NCBI RefSeq assembly: GCF_003255815.1
Contig: NC_037668.1
Span: 20,081,800 to 20,145,799, forward strand
DNA: 64,000 nt
DNA from: Theropithecus gelada
Lineage: Eukaryota > Chordata > Mammalia > Primates > Cercopithecidae
Reading direction: 5' to 3'
Part shown: piece after piece, positions 1-12,375 of the stretch
How the letters are laid out: every line of letters starts with the position of its first letter
Position numbering within the stretch: the first letter of the stretch is position 1
Notes under the pieces: model-generated
What the model was told of the DNA's origin: nothing
Database searches by the model: none
The model's input: the letters and a program-made list of their open reading frames with translations, nothing else
Program-made: the position numbers and the translations under genes

Positions 1-830
1 GGTTTAGTTTTGCAAATAATACTGTGTCTTTAGATATGCACATATTTAACTTGTCTTAATAATGCCAAATGGTTTTCCAAAGTGCTTGTGCCAATTACAC
101 ATCAACTAGTAGTGGGTGAGAGGTCCCATTGCTCCATATACGATGTTTGGTATTGTCTGATTTTCACGGGTTTTTTTTGGTCACTGTAGTGGTTGGGAAA
201 TGATACTTTGTGATTTCCATCTTTTCATGTTTACGGTTATTTGTGATTCTTTTACTGTGAAGTCCCTGTTCCTTGCTTTTGCCTGTTTTATTTTTCCCTC
301 AGAGGGGGAACTGCTTGACTTTGTAAGTTATATGAATTGCAAACATCTCCAAATTTGTGGCTTGTCTGCTCACTTTAAAAAAAATTATGGAACAGAAGGG
401 CTTAATGTAATCTACTCAAATTTGTCAATCATTCCCCTTAGGATCTGAGCTTTTGGAGTCTTCTTTAAGAAATGTTTTCCATTGCCTTCTGAAAAATATC
501 ACAATTTTTCTTTACATTTGTGCTTTTAATTCAACCAGAGTTAATTTTTGTATGTAAAATTAGATAACTACTGTTCCAACATCATTTATTGAATATCCCA
601 CTTTTCTTCCCTGCCTGATTTGCAAGGCCAGCTCAATAATAAATCAAGTTTCCATCAATGTATGAGTCTGTTTATCAGCTCTCTGTTGTGTTCCATTGTT
701 CAATTTGCCTCTCTCTCCCTACACAAAGACCTCATTACCTTAATTATTAAAGCTTTATGACAAACACCCGTGATATATGGTAAGACAAATCCTTCCACCT
801 TGTTCTCCTTCAGAAATGTCAAATCCTTAG

Positions 831-1142
831 CTGGGTCCAGTGGCTCATGCCTGTAATCCCAGCACTTTGGGAGGCCGAGGCGGGTGGATTACCTGAGGTC
901 AGGAGTTTGAGACCAGCCTGGCCAACATGGTGAAACCCCGTCTCTACTAAAAATACAAAGATTAGCCAGGTGTGGTTGCGGGCGCCTGTAATCCCAGCTA
1001 CTAGGGTGTTGCTGAGGCAGGAGAATCACTTGAACACGGGAGACGGAGGTTGCAGTGAGTCGAGATAGTGCCACTGCACTGCAGCCTGGGTGACAGAGTG
1101 AGACTCCATCTCAAAAAAAAAACAAAAAATAAAATAAAGAAA
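831..1142 (+). mobile_element. Alu (S-like), plus orientation
   Basis: Full-length Alu from CTGGGTCCAGTGGCTCATGCC to an A-rich tail. Imperfect target duplications flank it: AGAAATGTCAAATCC before (812-826) and AGAAATGGCAAAGCC after (1143-1157). Inserted in the antisense L1 relic. Confidence 0.95.
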
Positions 1143-1786
1143 AGAAATGGCAAAGCCTCTTTTGTTTTTATGTAAATTTTACAATCAGTTTGCCATTTTC
1201 CATTTAAAAATATGTTTGGATTTTGACTGGCATTGCATTAAATTTATAGACTCGTTTGGGGAAGAATAAACTCTTTATAATCCTGAACATGGATATTTTC
1301 CCATTTATTTAGGTTTTCTTAATTGTTCTTTAACAGTATTTCATAATTTTCTCTCTAAAGCTTTAACAAGCCTTTTGTTAGTTTATTGCTAAGTTTTTAA
1401 TATTTTTGGATGCTATTTTAAATGGTTTCTTTTTTAAAAAAATTCATTTTCCAGCTTCTTATTGATAAGATATAGAAATGTAATTAATTTGTATATGTTG
1501 AATTTGTACCAGCAATCATACTGTCTTATTAATTCTAATAATCTATCTTTAGATGCTTTTAAGTAGATGGGTAGATAAACATAGCAGCTGCCAATAATGA
1601 CAAAATTTTCTACCTTTCTAATCCTTTTCCTCTTATTTATTTTTCCAGCCTTATTACACCGCCAGACCCTCCACTGTGGAGGGGGTAATAACAGGCGTCT
1701 TGATTTTACCGGTAAGTATGATGTGTGCTTTAGGAAGATATCATTTTGCAGATGCCATTGATTGTATTAAGTTCCCTTTTGTATTA

Positions 1787-2290
1787 ACTTTCTATTGCTG
1801 CATAACAAATCACCACAAGTTTAATGACTCAGAACAACACACATTTATTACCTCAGTTTCCATGGTTCAGGAGCCTGGGTATAGCTTAGCTGGGTCATTT
1901 GGTCAGAGTCTCACAAGGATTAGTCAACATTTGGCCAGGCTGCATTCTTGTCTGGAGGTTCAACTAGAGAAGATTCTTTTCTCTAAGCTCATTCAAATTG
2001 CTGGCAGAATTCATTTCCTGGTGGCTACATGACTGGTGGCCCTGGCTTATTACTGGCTGTTGGTCACTCTCGGCTCCTAGTGGCTGCCCACAGTCCCCTG
2101 CCGTGGGCCTTGGCAGTTCACAACAGATCTGTTGCATCAAGGCCAGTAGGAAAATCTCACTAGTCCATTAACATGGAATCTTATTTAAAAAAATAAAAAA
2201 TAAAAAAGCATAATCTTGGGAGTGACATCCCATCACCTTTGCCACATTCCATTGGCCAGAAGCAAAGCTCAGGGTTTGTGTTTTAATTTG
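1787..2290 (-). mobile_element. LTR-like repeat (MLT1-type MaLR), minus orientation
   Basis: The start (TATTGCTGCATAACAAATCA, then an AACAACAC..TTTATTA block) resembles the reverse complement of the 3' end of MaLR LTRs, which end with a TAATAAAT..GTTGTTTTAAG pattern. The middle is diverged. It interrupts the L1 relic. Family assignment is tentative. Confidence 0.45.
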
Positions 2291-3098
2291 AATTTACCAA
2301 TGTTTAATTCATTTTTTAAAAAATCTATTATTGTTAGATTATTTCTCGTCTTTGGTTCATTGGTAAATTTTATTTTACTTTTCTAAGATTAAAAAATAAC
2401 TTGTATTCTTTGGGTCAGATTTAATTCTGGTGTACTCCCCCACCTCCCACACCTATTTCTAGATTTGGTTTGATCATAGCATGTTTAGGATGTTTGAATC
2501 AACAGTCTTAAGTAAAACTTGTCTATAATTTTCCTTTCTCGTACTGCCCTCAGGTTCTGATATCAATCCCTTGCTAGCCTCATAAAATGACTTTGGAAGT
2601 GGTCTTTTTCTTTTCTTTTTTTCTTATGCTCTAGGAAAAAAATATGTGAATTGGATTTACTTTGTTATTTAAACGTTTGGTAGAATTTGCCAAAATCATC
2701 TAGGCCAGTTTTCTTTGTGACAAAATTTTGAATCATTCTTTCATTTATAGTTTTAAAAATGATACTATGATTATTCCATTTTTCTATTTCTTCTTCAGTC
2801 AGTTTTGGTAAGTAATATTTTTCATTTCCAAATATCTTATCTTTTTAGCATTTGTAGCATCATTCCTAATATGTTTTGTATTCTCTCTCTCTCCCTTTTC
2901 TCCCTTTCTCTGATTTTCTGTCTCTTGTTTAATCCTGCCAGAGAATTAACAATTTTACTAGTAAATTCAAAGGAACAACTTTTGACTTTTGAAAAACCTC
3001 ATCTAGTGTGAGTTTACTTTCTATTTGTTTCTGCTCTTGTCTCTATTTGTATATTCCACTTTATTTGGAAATCTCACGTTAATCTAATTTCTTTTTTC

Positions 3099-3396
3099 CT
3101 TTTTTTTTTTTTTTTAAGACGGAGTCTCACATTGTCGCTCAGGCTGGAGTGCAGTGGCATGATCTCAGCTCACTGCAAGCTCTGCCTCCCGGGTTCACGC
3201 CATTCTCCTGCCTCAGCCCCTGGAGTAGCTGGGACTACAGGTGCCTGCCACCATGCCCGGCTAATTTTTTGTATTTTTAGTAGAGACGGGATTTCACCAT
3301 GTTAGCCAGGATGGTCTCGATCTCCTGACCTCATGATCCGCCCGCCTTGGCCTCCCAAAGTGCTGGGATTACAGGCGTGAGCCACTGCACCCAGCC
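3099..3396 (-). mobile_element. Alu, minus orientation
   Basis: Poly-T start, then GACGGAGTCTCACATTGTCG and a full dimeric Alu body ending GAGCCACTGCACCCAGCC. Flanks share TAATCT..CTAATTTCTT, consistent with a target duplication. Confidence 0.95.
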
Positions 3397-3440
3397 TAAT
3401 CTTTCTAATTTCTTAAAATTTCATTCAACTCATTTTCAAA

Positions 3441-3638
3441 CAATTCTCCTGCCTCAGCCTCCCTAGTAGCTGGGATTACAGGTGGGCACCACCACTCCCA
3501 GCTAATTTTTGTATTTTTAGTAGACACAGGGTTTCACCATGTTGGCCAGGCTGGTCTCAAACTCCTGACCTTAAGTGATCTACCTGTCTCGACCTCCCAA
3601 AGTGCTGGGATTACAGGTGTGAGCCATTGTGCCTGGCC
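3441..3638 (-). mobile_element. Truncated Alu, minus orientation
   Basis: Begins within the right monomer (CAATTCTCCTGCCTCAGCCT) and runs to GAGCCATTGTGCCTGGCC. The poly-A-proximal part of the element is missing. Only 44 nt separates it from the preceding Alu. Confidence 0.9.
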
Positions 3639-3715
3639 TGAACTTTGGTATATATCACACTGAAGTCAGATAATTTTGTTTGTATGGTACCATTCCTTTA
3701 AAATGTGTTGAACTT

Positions 3716-4020
3716 GGCTGGGAACGGTGGCTCACACCTGTAATCCCAGCACTTTGGGAGGCTGAGGCGGGCAGATCACTAGGTCAGGAGATCGAGACCA
3801 TCCTGGCTAACACAGTGAAACCCGTCTCTACTAAAAAATACAAAAAATTAGCTGGGCGTGGTGGCAGGTGCCTGTAGTCCCAGCTACTTGGGAGGCTGAG
3901 GCAGGAGAATGGCATGAACTGGGGAGGTGGAGCTTGCAGTGAGCCGAGATCGTGCCACTGCACTCTAGCCTGAGCGACAGAGTGAGACTCTGTCTCAAAA
4001 AAAAAAAAAAAAAAAAAAAA
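3716..4020 (+). mobile_element. Alu, plus orientation
   Basis: GGCTGGGAACGGTGGCTCAC to a long A tail. Perfect flanking duplication TGTTGAACTT at 3706-3715 and 4023-4032. With the two minus-oriented copies just upstream it forms an inverted Alu pair. Confidence 0.96.
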
Positions 4021-4767
4021 TCTGTTGAACTTGCTTTAGTGTCCATTATGTGGTCAATTTTCATTAATATTCAATGTATAAGGAAAAAGTGTATTCTACA
4101 GATTTTATTATGTCATTCAATTTTTCTATATCCTTTTAGATTTTTATTTTGTCTACTTGATCAACTACTTCCTCAGAAAGATGTATTAAATTTTCCTGTT
4201 ATGGTTGTAGGTTTGTCTGTTTTGTTGTAGTTCTGTAAATGTTTGCTTTACATATTTTAAGGCCATATTATTAAGCGTATTCTATATACTTTAAATTGTC
4301 ATCTTTTCTTGGAGAACTCAGTGCTTTTTACATCAAAGCCTCCCCCTACCGTCTGGTATTTATTAGCTCTACCCACATTTTTAAAATTAAAATATACTTG
4401 AATCTTTTACAAATTCACACTTTCAATTTTTCTTTATGTTATGTTTTAAATGTGTTCCTTGTAAATAGCATTTATGTGAATAATTTAAAACATTTGGTCT
4501 GACAATCTTTTTCTTTTGCCTGGAGTCCATAACTTTCATTGTGATTATGGAAATATTTGGCTGTATTTATACCATTTTGTTTCATCCTTCCAATTTGTTC
4601 TTTTATGTGTTTTCCCATCCTTTCCTACCTTCTTTTGAACTGATTTTTTTCTCTATTTTTCAAACTCTACTAGTTTGAAAGTTGTAGGCTCTGTTTTAAT
4701 TATATTTTTTTAATTTAAATGATCAAACTATGAAGTTATCAATATTTACCTTCCTTCCAAACAATAC

Positions 4768-5113
4768 TACTAAGGTTTGAATGTGTCTCCCCAAAAGCAT
4801 GTGTAGAAACCTAACCCCCAATGCAATAGTGTCGGGAGGTGGGTCTATGGGGATATTTTAGGTTATTATGGCAAAGCTCTCATGAATGGATTCGTGCCAA
4901 CTCTTAAAAGAGCTTGAGGCTGCAAGTTCACTCTTGTGCCCTCTCTTACTCTTCCATCTTCCATCTATGGGATGATGGAGCAAGAAGGCCCTCAAAAGAT
5001 GCTGACCCCTCAATCTTGGACTTCCCAGTCTCCAGAACTGTGAGCCAATAAATTTCTGTTCATTATAAATTACCCAGGTATTCTGTTATAGCAGCAAAAA
5101 ATAGATAAAGACA
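4768..5113 (+). mobile_element. MaLR solo LTR (MST/MLT1-like), plus orientation
   Basis: Starts with AAGGTTTGAATGTGTCTCCC and later has CCAGAACTGTGAGCCAATAA, then TAGCAGCAAAAAATAGATAA near its end, which is the MaLR layout. A 5-bp duplication AATAC flanks it (4763-4767 and 5114-5118), as expected for an ERVL-class integration. No internal region is present. Confidence 0.85.
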
Positions 5114-5539
5114 AATACTAAGATCTTAGGTCACTTTTATTCCACTCATCACCGTTTCCTGACTGAGAGATAATTTTCTGCTGTAATTTTTTTTTTTTTT
5201 TTCCAAACCACGTTGGTTCATTTAACAGAATCTCTTTCTGTGGTTCTTTTCTTTCTCCATCACTCTGCTAACTTAGTGGTCAAAGTACACTCTAAAGTCA
5301 ATTTTGACATTCCAAATTTTCTTGTTATCCTACTTAATTTTTGTGTTTTAAACTTCTTAAATGTCAGAACTATTGAGATGGCATTTCTCTTTAATTCTCA
5401 TTCTGGTTACTCCTCTGGGAGATTTGATGTGTGCCCAGGAGGTTGGTTCTTCTCCACCAGGACTCTTTATGTTGGATATGACAGAAAATTCATCTCCAAA
5501 CGGTTGCAATATAAAGCAAAGTTACTGGTTCACGTAATT

Positions 5540-6057
5540 AGGAGATTCAGTGGCTCCAAGGATATTACCAAGGGGGTTGTTCTCCAACATCAACAACCGG
5601 TTCTCTGAGTCTCCAGACAAGAACAGGCATTCAACAATTCAGTTCAATTGTGAAACTAACTATCTGGAGTTAGCATGGACCCCACAGGTGAAGGACTCAG
5701 TCCCACAAGTCTGCCTTCCACTTCAGATGCCAGTCACAAGTCCTGACCTCTCATACTTCTGATTGACTGGCTATAAATTAGAGGTTCCCACAACTCCCTC
5801 CTCACATTCAACAATTTTCTAGAATGGCTCACAGAGCTCAGGAGCATGTTTTACTTATGTTTATGGATTTATTTTAAAGGATATAAATGAAGAGCCAGGA
5901 GAAGAGGCATATAGGGCAAGACCCAGAAAGGTCCCAGGCACAGAAGCTTCTATCCCATGGAGCTGGGGTATGCCACCTTCTTGGCACATGGATGTGTTCA
6001 CCAACCTGGAAGTTCTCTAGACTCTTTTGTTTAAGGGTTTTTGTGGAGTTTTGTTTT

Positions 6058-6105
<48 letters not shown>

Positions 6106-6620
6106 AGACAGAGCCTCGCTCTGTTGCACAGGCTAGAGTGCAGTGGTGCGATCTTAGCTCACTGCATCCTCTGCCTCCCAAGTTCAAGCAATTCTTCTGC
6201 CTCGGCCTCCTGAGTAGCTGGGATTACAGGTGTGCACCACCATGCCTGGCTAGTTTTTGTAGTTTTAGTGGAGGTGGGGTTTCACCATGTTAGCTAAGCT
6301 GAAGGTTCCAGGTTTCTAATCAGAGCTTGGTCTTTCTGGTGACCAGCTCCAATTTTGGAGCTATCCAGGAGCCCAGCAAGAGTCACCTCATTATAACAAG
6401 AAGTGGGTCCTATCACCCAGGGAATCCCATGGGATTTAGGAGCTCTGTACCGGAAACAAGGGACAAAGACCCAAAATATATTTCTTATTATGCCGCACAC
6501 AATCCCCATTTCTCTCCTCTCCCCTCTGCCTTTGGTGGTCTTCATCCTCATGTTCCACATGGTGGCCCTCTGTCAACTCCTCCCTCTCCCCTCATCAAAC
6601 AAAAGGGTTGCAGCAGCTCC
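5540..6620. repeat. LTR-like dispersed repeat split by an Alu
   Basis: Recognisable motifs such as TCTAGAATGGCTCACAGAGC and ACCAACCTGGAAGTTCTC to the left of the Alu, and TTAGGAGCTCTGTACCGGAA followed by AAATATATTTCTTATTATG to its right, match a common human endogenous-retrovirus LTR type. I cannot name the family with certainty. Short ORFs inside it are not coding. 6621-6860 to its right is unassigned sequence. Confidence 0.6.
6059..6300 (-). mobile_element. Alu, minus orientation, truncated, long poly-T
   Basis: A 46-nt T run leads into GAGACAGAGCCTCGCTCTGT and Alu sequence that breaks off at TTCACCATGTTAGCTAAGCT, so part of the left monomer is absent. It separates the two halves of the LTR-like repeat. 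Confidence 0.92.
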
Positions 6621-6872
6621 TGACCAAGCAGCACCTCACCTTCCTGGGGCAGAGGGTCTTTTCTGGTCCCTGCGGCTCAAGCCCTGGGCTCTGGGGTTCA
6701 CTTGCTCCCATTGGCTTGATTTGGGCCATGTGCCCATCCCTTGGCTAGGGTGATGAGGCACTCTGATTGTCTTAAGCCTGTCATGGCCCATCAGAGGTCT
6801 GGAACTTGTATTAACCCCACCCAAGTGCATAGTTGGGATGGGGGAAGGGCAAATTCACTAAAGAAAACTCTG

Positions 6873-7230
6873 ATAAAAAAGGATGAGTTTGCGTCCTTTG
6901 TAGGGACATGGATGCAGCTGGAAACCATCATTCTTAGCAAACTATCACAAGAACAGAAAACCAAACACCGCATGTTCTCACTCATAGGTGGGAACTGAAC
7001 AATGAGATCACTTGGACTCAGGAAGGGGAACATCACACACCGGGGCCTATCATGGGGAGGGGGGAGGGGGGAGGGATTGCATTGGGAGTTATACCTGATG
7101 TAAATGACGAGTTGATGGGTGCAGCAGACCAACATGGCACAAGTATACATATGTAACAAACCTGCACGTTATGCACATGTACCCTACAACTTAAAGTATA
7201 ATAATAATAAATAAATTAAAAAAAAAAAAA
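6873..7230 (+). mobile_element. L1PA 3' end, 5'-truncated
   Basis: Holds the last ~40 codons of ORF2 (ending SLIGGN), the G-rich 3' UTR tract (GGGGAGGGGGGAGGGGGGAG) and TAATAATAATAAA plus an A tail. Target duplication AAGAAAACTCTG occurs at 6861-6872 and 7231-7242. The diagnostic trinucleotide is GAG (ATGACGAGTTGATGGG), not the ACA of the Ta subset, and CACCAACATGG-type changes suggest a pre-L1HS primate subfamily. Confidence 0.96.
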
Positions 7231-7242
7231 AAGAAAACTCTG

Positions 7243-9959
7243 CATGCTGTCAGCAGATAATTGGGGAATGGGAACTCTGGAGATAGTGAATAAATGTCCT
7301 CTACGGTTTTCTCACATCTTATTTCCAAGTACAGAACTGAGAGTGTCAGTTCCTCTTACTGATGATCTGACCATACTCATCGAGTATTTTCTCAACTAAA
7401 CTGCATCCAAACAGGGTCCTATGTTCCCAAATTTGCGAATCAAGTAAACATTGCATTGTTATTCTTGGAAAAAGGTCTCTAGGAAATCCTAAGAGTAAAT
7501 TTGTTAAGATTCCCAAATTCTGAAGTTTAGGATGAGTTATGTATCTACCTTCTCATTCCAAGAGGTGGGAGGTGAGGAGGGTGTTCTAAGAAAGGGCAAT
7601 TGAATCACAGCTTACAGGCACTTACAGAAGACCTGACATTTCCCTTTATGAGTGACTGGGATGTGGGTGCCCCATTACTGTATGCATTCTTTCTTGAGAA
7701 GTACTTGATTGCTTTTAAGTGATACCCCAGTGTTTGAAAGTAGGAAGCAGAAGAGGTTTGGAAAGGCGTTTTACCTAAGTGAAGAGGAAATCGCCCTCAG
7801 GTAGCGGTAACGTATTGCATGCATGTTTTCCACCTTTGGTTTTCCAGGGGGGTAGGAATGCATTTTAACAGATGCTATTAAGTGTGACTTGTTCTCAGGA
7901 AAAATAAAGTATAAATTTCAAATTCATGCTACAAGCAGATTAAGTTAATTTTGGCTAATCTTCATGTATTATTTGCAGTGGTGACTGCAATGAAGATTAA
8001 TAACCTTGACCATCATTAGTATAATCCACTGTAATGCTGGATGTAAAATCACATCATTTTAATAATCGAATTTAATGTTTCCTAACCAGTGGGGGTTCTT
8101 GTAGTTTTGCAAGTATTAGCTGTGAATTCTTTAAACTAAAGGCAGATAACTTTGAAAATGATCAATGCCTCTGGAATGCAAAATGCACTATGAATTATTT
8201 TAACCAGTCACAATATGCGTATCTTTGTTTTCTTTGAGAGATTGCTAATGAGGTGTATGCATTAGCGGTGTATGCGTGTGTTGAGAGGCAGGGGTCTTTT
8301 CTTCTTAAAAACATTTGCAGAATGGATAACCAACTATTTTATGAGGATGAATCAAGAAACAGCATGGAGAGGCTAAGGGCAGGCCTCAATTTACCACATC
8401 AGCCCAGAAGGCATTCTCAATGTGGCATGAAAAGGTTCCAGTTCACTGTCTGCTCATAATTCTCCATTTGAGTCTGGGCAAATCACTTCTCTTGAATCTC
8501 TGTCTCCTACGTGTAAGGCAAGGGCCATGACCTAGATGAACGGCTCTAACAGGCATGGCCTGCCTTCTCATCTGCATGCACATACAGTGCCAGCACCTTG
8601 TTTCTGACAGCCATACAGATGAGCCTTTTTGTGGACGCCAAGGGGCCTTTCCTTTTCCCTCAGATTGCTCTATTCCCGTCCGCCTGCAGGGGGTGCTCTT
8701 ACTCAGAGTCTCCTGAATTCTGAATTAGCATAATTGTCCATTTTGGAAAACTGGGCCGAGCTTTTTTTTTTTTTTTGAGTTCTAATGTCCTGTTTTTCCA
8801 GCTTCCACAGTTATGCATGATGTAATAATGGATTGAATTTTCTTTATAATAGGAGACAACATTTTATTTAATGGTTAAATATACTTTGGAAGAGATCAAT
8901 GTGTATAACATAGCAGGTTACCCCATTTTTGTGCGTTAGGTTTAGTGAGTTACCTGCTAGCAAGGACAATGTGTTATGTTTAATTTTAACTTTTTTCATC
9001 TAGTGAAAAATGTCAGAATAGCCCTCCCTCAATCCTCACCCAGAGCTAAGGCCAAAGGAAGACATTACACCCAGACAGACTGTGTGCCAGGAGAAAGCAG
9101 CAGCCAGCCAGAGAAATACCGTGTGAGGGAAGAGTAACCTGGCAGCATCGTGTGTCAGTGCACGTAGAGCCAGACTGCAGATCAGCACAGTCCCATGGGG
9201 CCAGGACTGAAGAGACATGAGGGCAAGATGAAAAGGGGTCAAGCTTCGGGTAAATCACCATCTTTAGAAAAACCTTGCCCCCCTCCCACTCTCCTCTCCT
9301 CCCCTCTCCTCGCCAACTAGGGGGAGGGGAGAGACCCAGGAGAGAGCTGTGCCAGGCTAGGCACTGGTGGCCTCACCTCAGCAAGCTCTGGATCAGTGGT
9401 GCTCAACACAGGGCACCCATTAGAACCACCTGTGGTGCTTCAGGGACATGTCCAGGTGTCACCCAGACTCTGCTTCTGAGTCTCCATGGATTGAGAAGCC
9501 TGACTTGGAGTTTTCAAAAGCTTCTAAGATGAGTCTACTGAGACCCTCTGCTCAGCTAAATGGAAGCACTGCTGTGTTGAACTGCCTGATACTTTACTTG
9601 AACATAGTTGCAAGTTTGCCTTATCACACATCAGTGTGTCTAGATATTCTCATTGATGAACAGCCATTCACCTTAGGAGCGGCTCTCACTCTCTCTAGGT
9701 GGTTAAAACTGGGTTTGGTATTAAGGCCTTCCATGTGTCTCCATGTTGCGGGGGCCAGTCTCCTGAGTCAACACTACCATGAAAACCACAGCAGTTCTGG
9801 CCTTGCTTAAAGAAGCAACCTTTTCCAGGGGACGCTGTTTCCGATCTAAATTAAGATTTCCTCTTTTAAAAAATCTTGCTTTCACAACTATACACGTAGG
9901 GAAGGAAGAAGATAAAATTAAAGGAAATCAGTCGCTTGCGGTTTTGGTTTTTTGGTTTT
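7243..9959. other. Intergenic DNA downstream of KCNN3
   Basis: Mostly unique AT-rich sequence with no supported gene on either strand. It holds a bulged palindrome at 7956-7999, a T14 run at 8761-8776 and a MER5-like fragment at 9391-9530. Whether its right part is transcribed as distal 3' UTR depends on the true poly(A) site. Confidence 0.7.
9391..9530 (+). mobile_element. MER5-like hAT transposon fragment
   Basis: Reads ATCAGTGGTGCTCAACACAG, then an ATTAGAACCACCTG block and CAGACTCTGCTTCTGAGTCT, in the same order as the MER5 consensus. Partial and diverged. Confidence 0.5.
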
Positions 9960-9978
9960 AGTCAGTTCTCTTCTTGTT

Positions 9979-9984
9979 TTTATT
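9979..9984 (-). terminator. KCNN3: Candidate distal KCNN3 poly(A) signal AATAAA
   Basis: The plus strand reads TTTATT, so the transcript reads TTAAATAAAAACAAG. It is chosen only because it lies about 10.5 kb from the stop, which agrees with the remembered size of the KCNN3 3' UTR. No clear GU-rich downstream element is visible, and other hexamers exist closer to the stop. Low confidence. Confidence 0.3.
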
Positions 9985-11849
9985 TAATGCCATCATATTA
10001 TATTAGCATATGCCATAACATTTAAAAATGCCCATGCTCTCCAGCTTCAGTTCAAAAGGGAGTGGGGAAGGCCATAGACTAAGCCCACCTTCAAGGTCAC
10101 ACTCCCATACTTTGCACAGAGAAGAAAACGCAGTCTCCCATCCAGATCCTCAGACCCACACACCAGTCCACCACTCTCATTCCAGATGCTCTAAGCCTGG
10201 GTCTGGACACATGTGGTCAACATACATCCTGGATCTGACAAATCCAATGGTGGCCAGCAGTAGGATTGAAGCCTCTAAGTTTTCATTCACTCCCAAAGTG
10301 TGCTGAGAAATCCTAGGCTGTTTTTTCCATTTAATTCCTGTAGATGAGTCATTTGCTCCTCAGTTTTCTATGGCCCAATTTTCCCACTGGAATAATGGGA
10401 ATAATATGTCATCCACCTTACAGGGCGATGACTAATATATTGGCATTTGAGGTCCTCAGATGAAAAGTATTACTGTATATAAGTATAAAGTATTATTATT
10501 TAGTAATCACTGAGTTGGTCAATGTATTCATTCATATGGAGTTTTTGGAGGAGAGTTTTAAGGAATGACAGCAGTAGAAATGCAGCTAGATATATTTTTG
10601 AAAACATTTTTTAGGTCTACCAACTTAGAAAAAGTCCCAGAAATTACATACTCCTTCTAAAGCACCTAATTTGCATTTTTATTATTATTATTATTTGCCT
10701 AGAACTACAGAAAAATTTACGGGAAGGAAAGTAAGGGTACGGGGTTTTCAACTTGGAGAAATTCATTTCCCATCCCCTGGCTGCCAAGCCTTCCTACTCA
10801 CAATTCCACAAATGTGCCTGCAGCTGTGAGGACAGCGGGAGAGATCTGTTGTCTTTCTGGTCACCTCTGACATTTTGCAGTGTCTCTTCTGATTGACACT
10901 GTATACAGGGCATGACCTCTCTGACTTTGGCCCTGCCTATTATGAAAGTGTCACCATGGGGGCAGGGAGCTAGAGAGCTTTAGTTGGTTTAAAGAAGTAT
11001 AATGTGTCCTTGAGCTTTGAGCACAGCAGTGGAAACCTGGCGACTCTTCCTGGAGCTCTAGGGACTTCTAACCAGAGCAAGTTGGTTCATTACAAGCTGT
11101 TATACCATAGAAAGAGAAGACCTTTGGCTAAGGTAGAGAAAGGCTGACTCATACAGGCAGTTGTATAACTGTATACAGGCAGGGCCCATGGAGCCGTGGA
11201 GAGTTCACTGGACTCCTCTACCTTCTAAGACACAGGTTCCCACCTGATTCAGGGAGAGAGACTTCCCACTAGTCCACCTTCTGTGTGTGTTACTAAAAGG
11301 AAGCCATATTTGGAGCTGGTCTAAGCTCCAGCCCCTGCAATTTCATTTGCCTTTCCTTAGTAAGGAACACAGTAACGATGCGAACAAAACCGCGCAGAGC
11401 ACATGAAGACCGGGCCCTTCTGATGCTGATGTGTGGAGAAAACTGGATACTAGACTGAACAAATTTTTAGCTGTTGACTTACGGGAACCACAGAAATGGA
11501 TTGAAATAAAGCTTACAAAATCACTGTAACCACTCTTATTTATGCATTACCACCAAGGGAAAACAAAGTCACTGAAACAGAAAAATGTTTTCCAAAGGAA
11601 AAATCAGTTTCCTCTTTGGTGACCTGAGAAAGTTTACCATAACTCCATTCAAAACCTTCAGGCACTTGACTTTTTTTTTTTTTTTTTTTAATATCCTTTA
11701 CCTTTTTAATAAAAAGTAAAAAACAAACAAAAAATACATCCATGTTGCGAATAGAACCTCTCTATGTAAAGGTCTCACTAAACAAATAAACATAGGACCA
11801 GACAAAAGAAATGGAGCTGTGAATAGCAATATGATAATATTATGAAGCA

Positions 11850-11965
11850 TTTATATATGTATGTATATATTATATATGAATGTGCGGGTATATGTGTGTG
11901 TACCTATGTATGTATAAATCTGTAAATATTTGCCTACATACACGTCACACACACACATACATATT
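11850..11965. repeat. AT/TG/CA-rich imperfect microsatellite
   Basis: Alternating purine-pyrimidine sequence: ATATATGTATGTATATATTA at the left, GTGTGTGTACCTATGTATGT in the middle, and CACACACACACATACATA at the right. The TG arm and the CA arm are complementary and could fold back. Lies in the probable 3' UTR. Confidence 0.8.
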
Positions 11966-12375
11966 TATACTGACCTCTTTAGATTGAAGTCCAAGGCACT
12001 TTTTACAATGAACAGGTTAAAGCCATTAATTTAGAACATAACTGTTTCTGGGTACATATCGAGTTATGGCGCCAATATCGGAATTCACATCTTTCCTTGC
12101 CCACCTTGGAGTGTTTCTTGTTGGTGCAATGAATAAGAGAATTGGCTTTAAAGGAGATTAGCAATGTTTCTAGATGGTTAAACTAACTTATCTTGCTAGT
12201 TTCCTCTAGGGGAGAAGAGTTCTCACTGGCGAGATGCTGAGTTCCTCAAGGGAAGAACACAAGCATCAAGAAACACAACAATTTCTGTACTATGCTAAGC
12301 AGAGACCCCTGTAACCTTCCAGAGGACCTGCCCTGAGGTTCCACCTGATATTCTGATGTCCCTGCTAGCCTAGGC

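Larger units (their letters stand above)
1..5420 (-). mobile_element. Old L1 (L1M-type) ORF2-region relic, antisense, with nested insertions
   Basis: Read on the plus strand, 1-780, 1150-1780, 2300-3090, 4025-4760 and about 5120-5420 follow the familiar order of reverse-complemented L1 ORF2, for example the GGTTTTCCAAAGTGCTTGTG segment near 70 and the Golgi-like T-rich ORF2 reverse-complement text beyond it. The reading frame is destroyed by many stops, so it is inactive. It is broken by three Alus and one Alu fragment, a MaLR LTR and another LTR-like insert, which gives a relative age order. The 3' end of the element lies outside the window to the left; the right boundary is approximate. Confidence 0.75.

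Noticed and set aside
889..1074. ORFs with the QAGVQW / SAIILAHC-type text here and at many other places
   Set aside because: These are the usual translations of Alu sequence in either orientation and not genes.
6741..6998. 85-residue ORF ending in SLIGGN
   Set aside because: Its C-terminal half is the end of L1 ORF2 in a truncated dead copy and its N-terminal half is unrelated flank.
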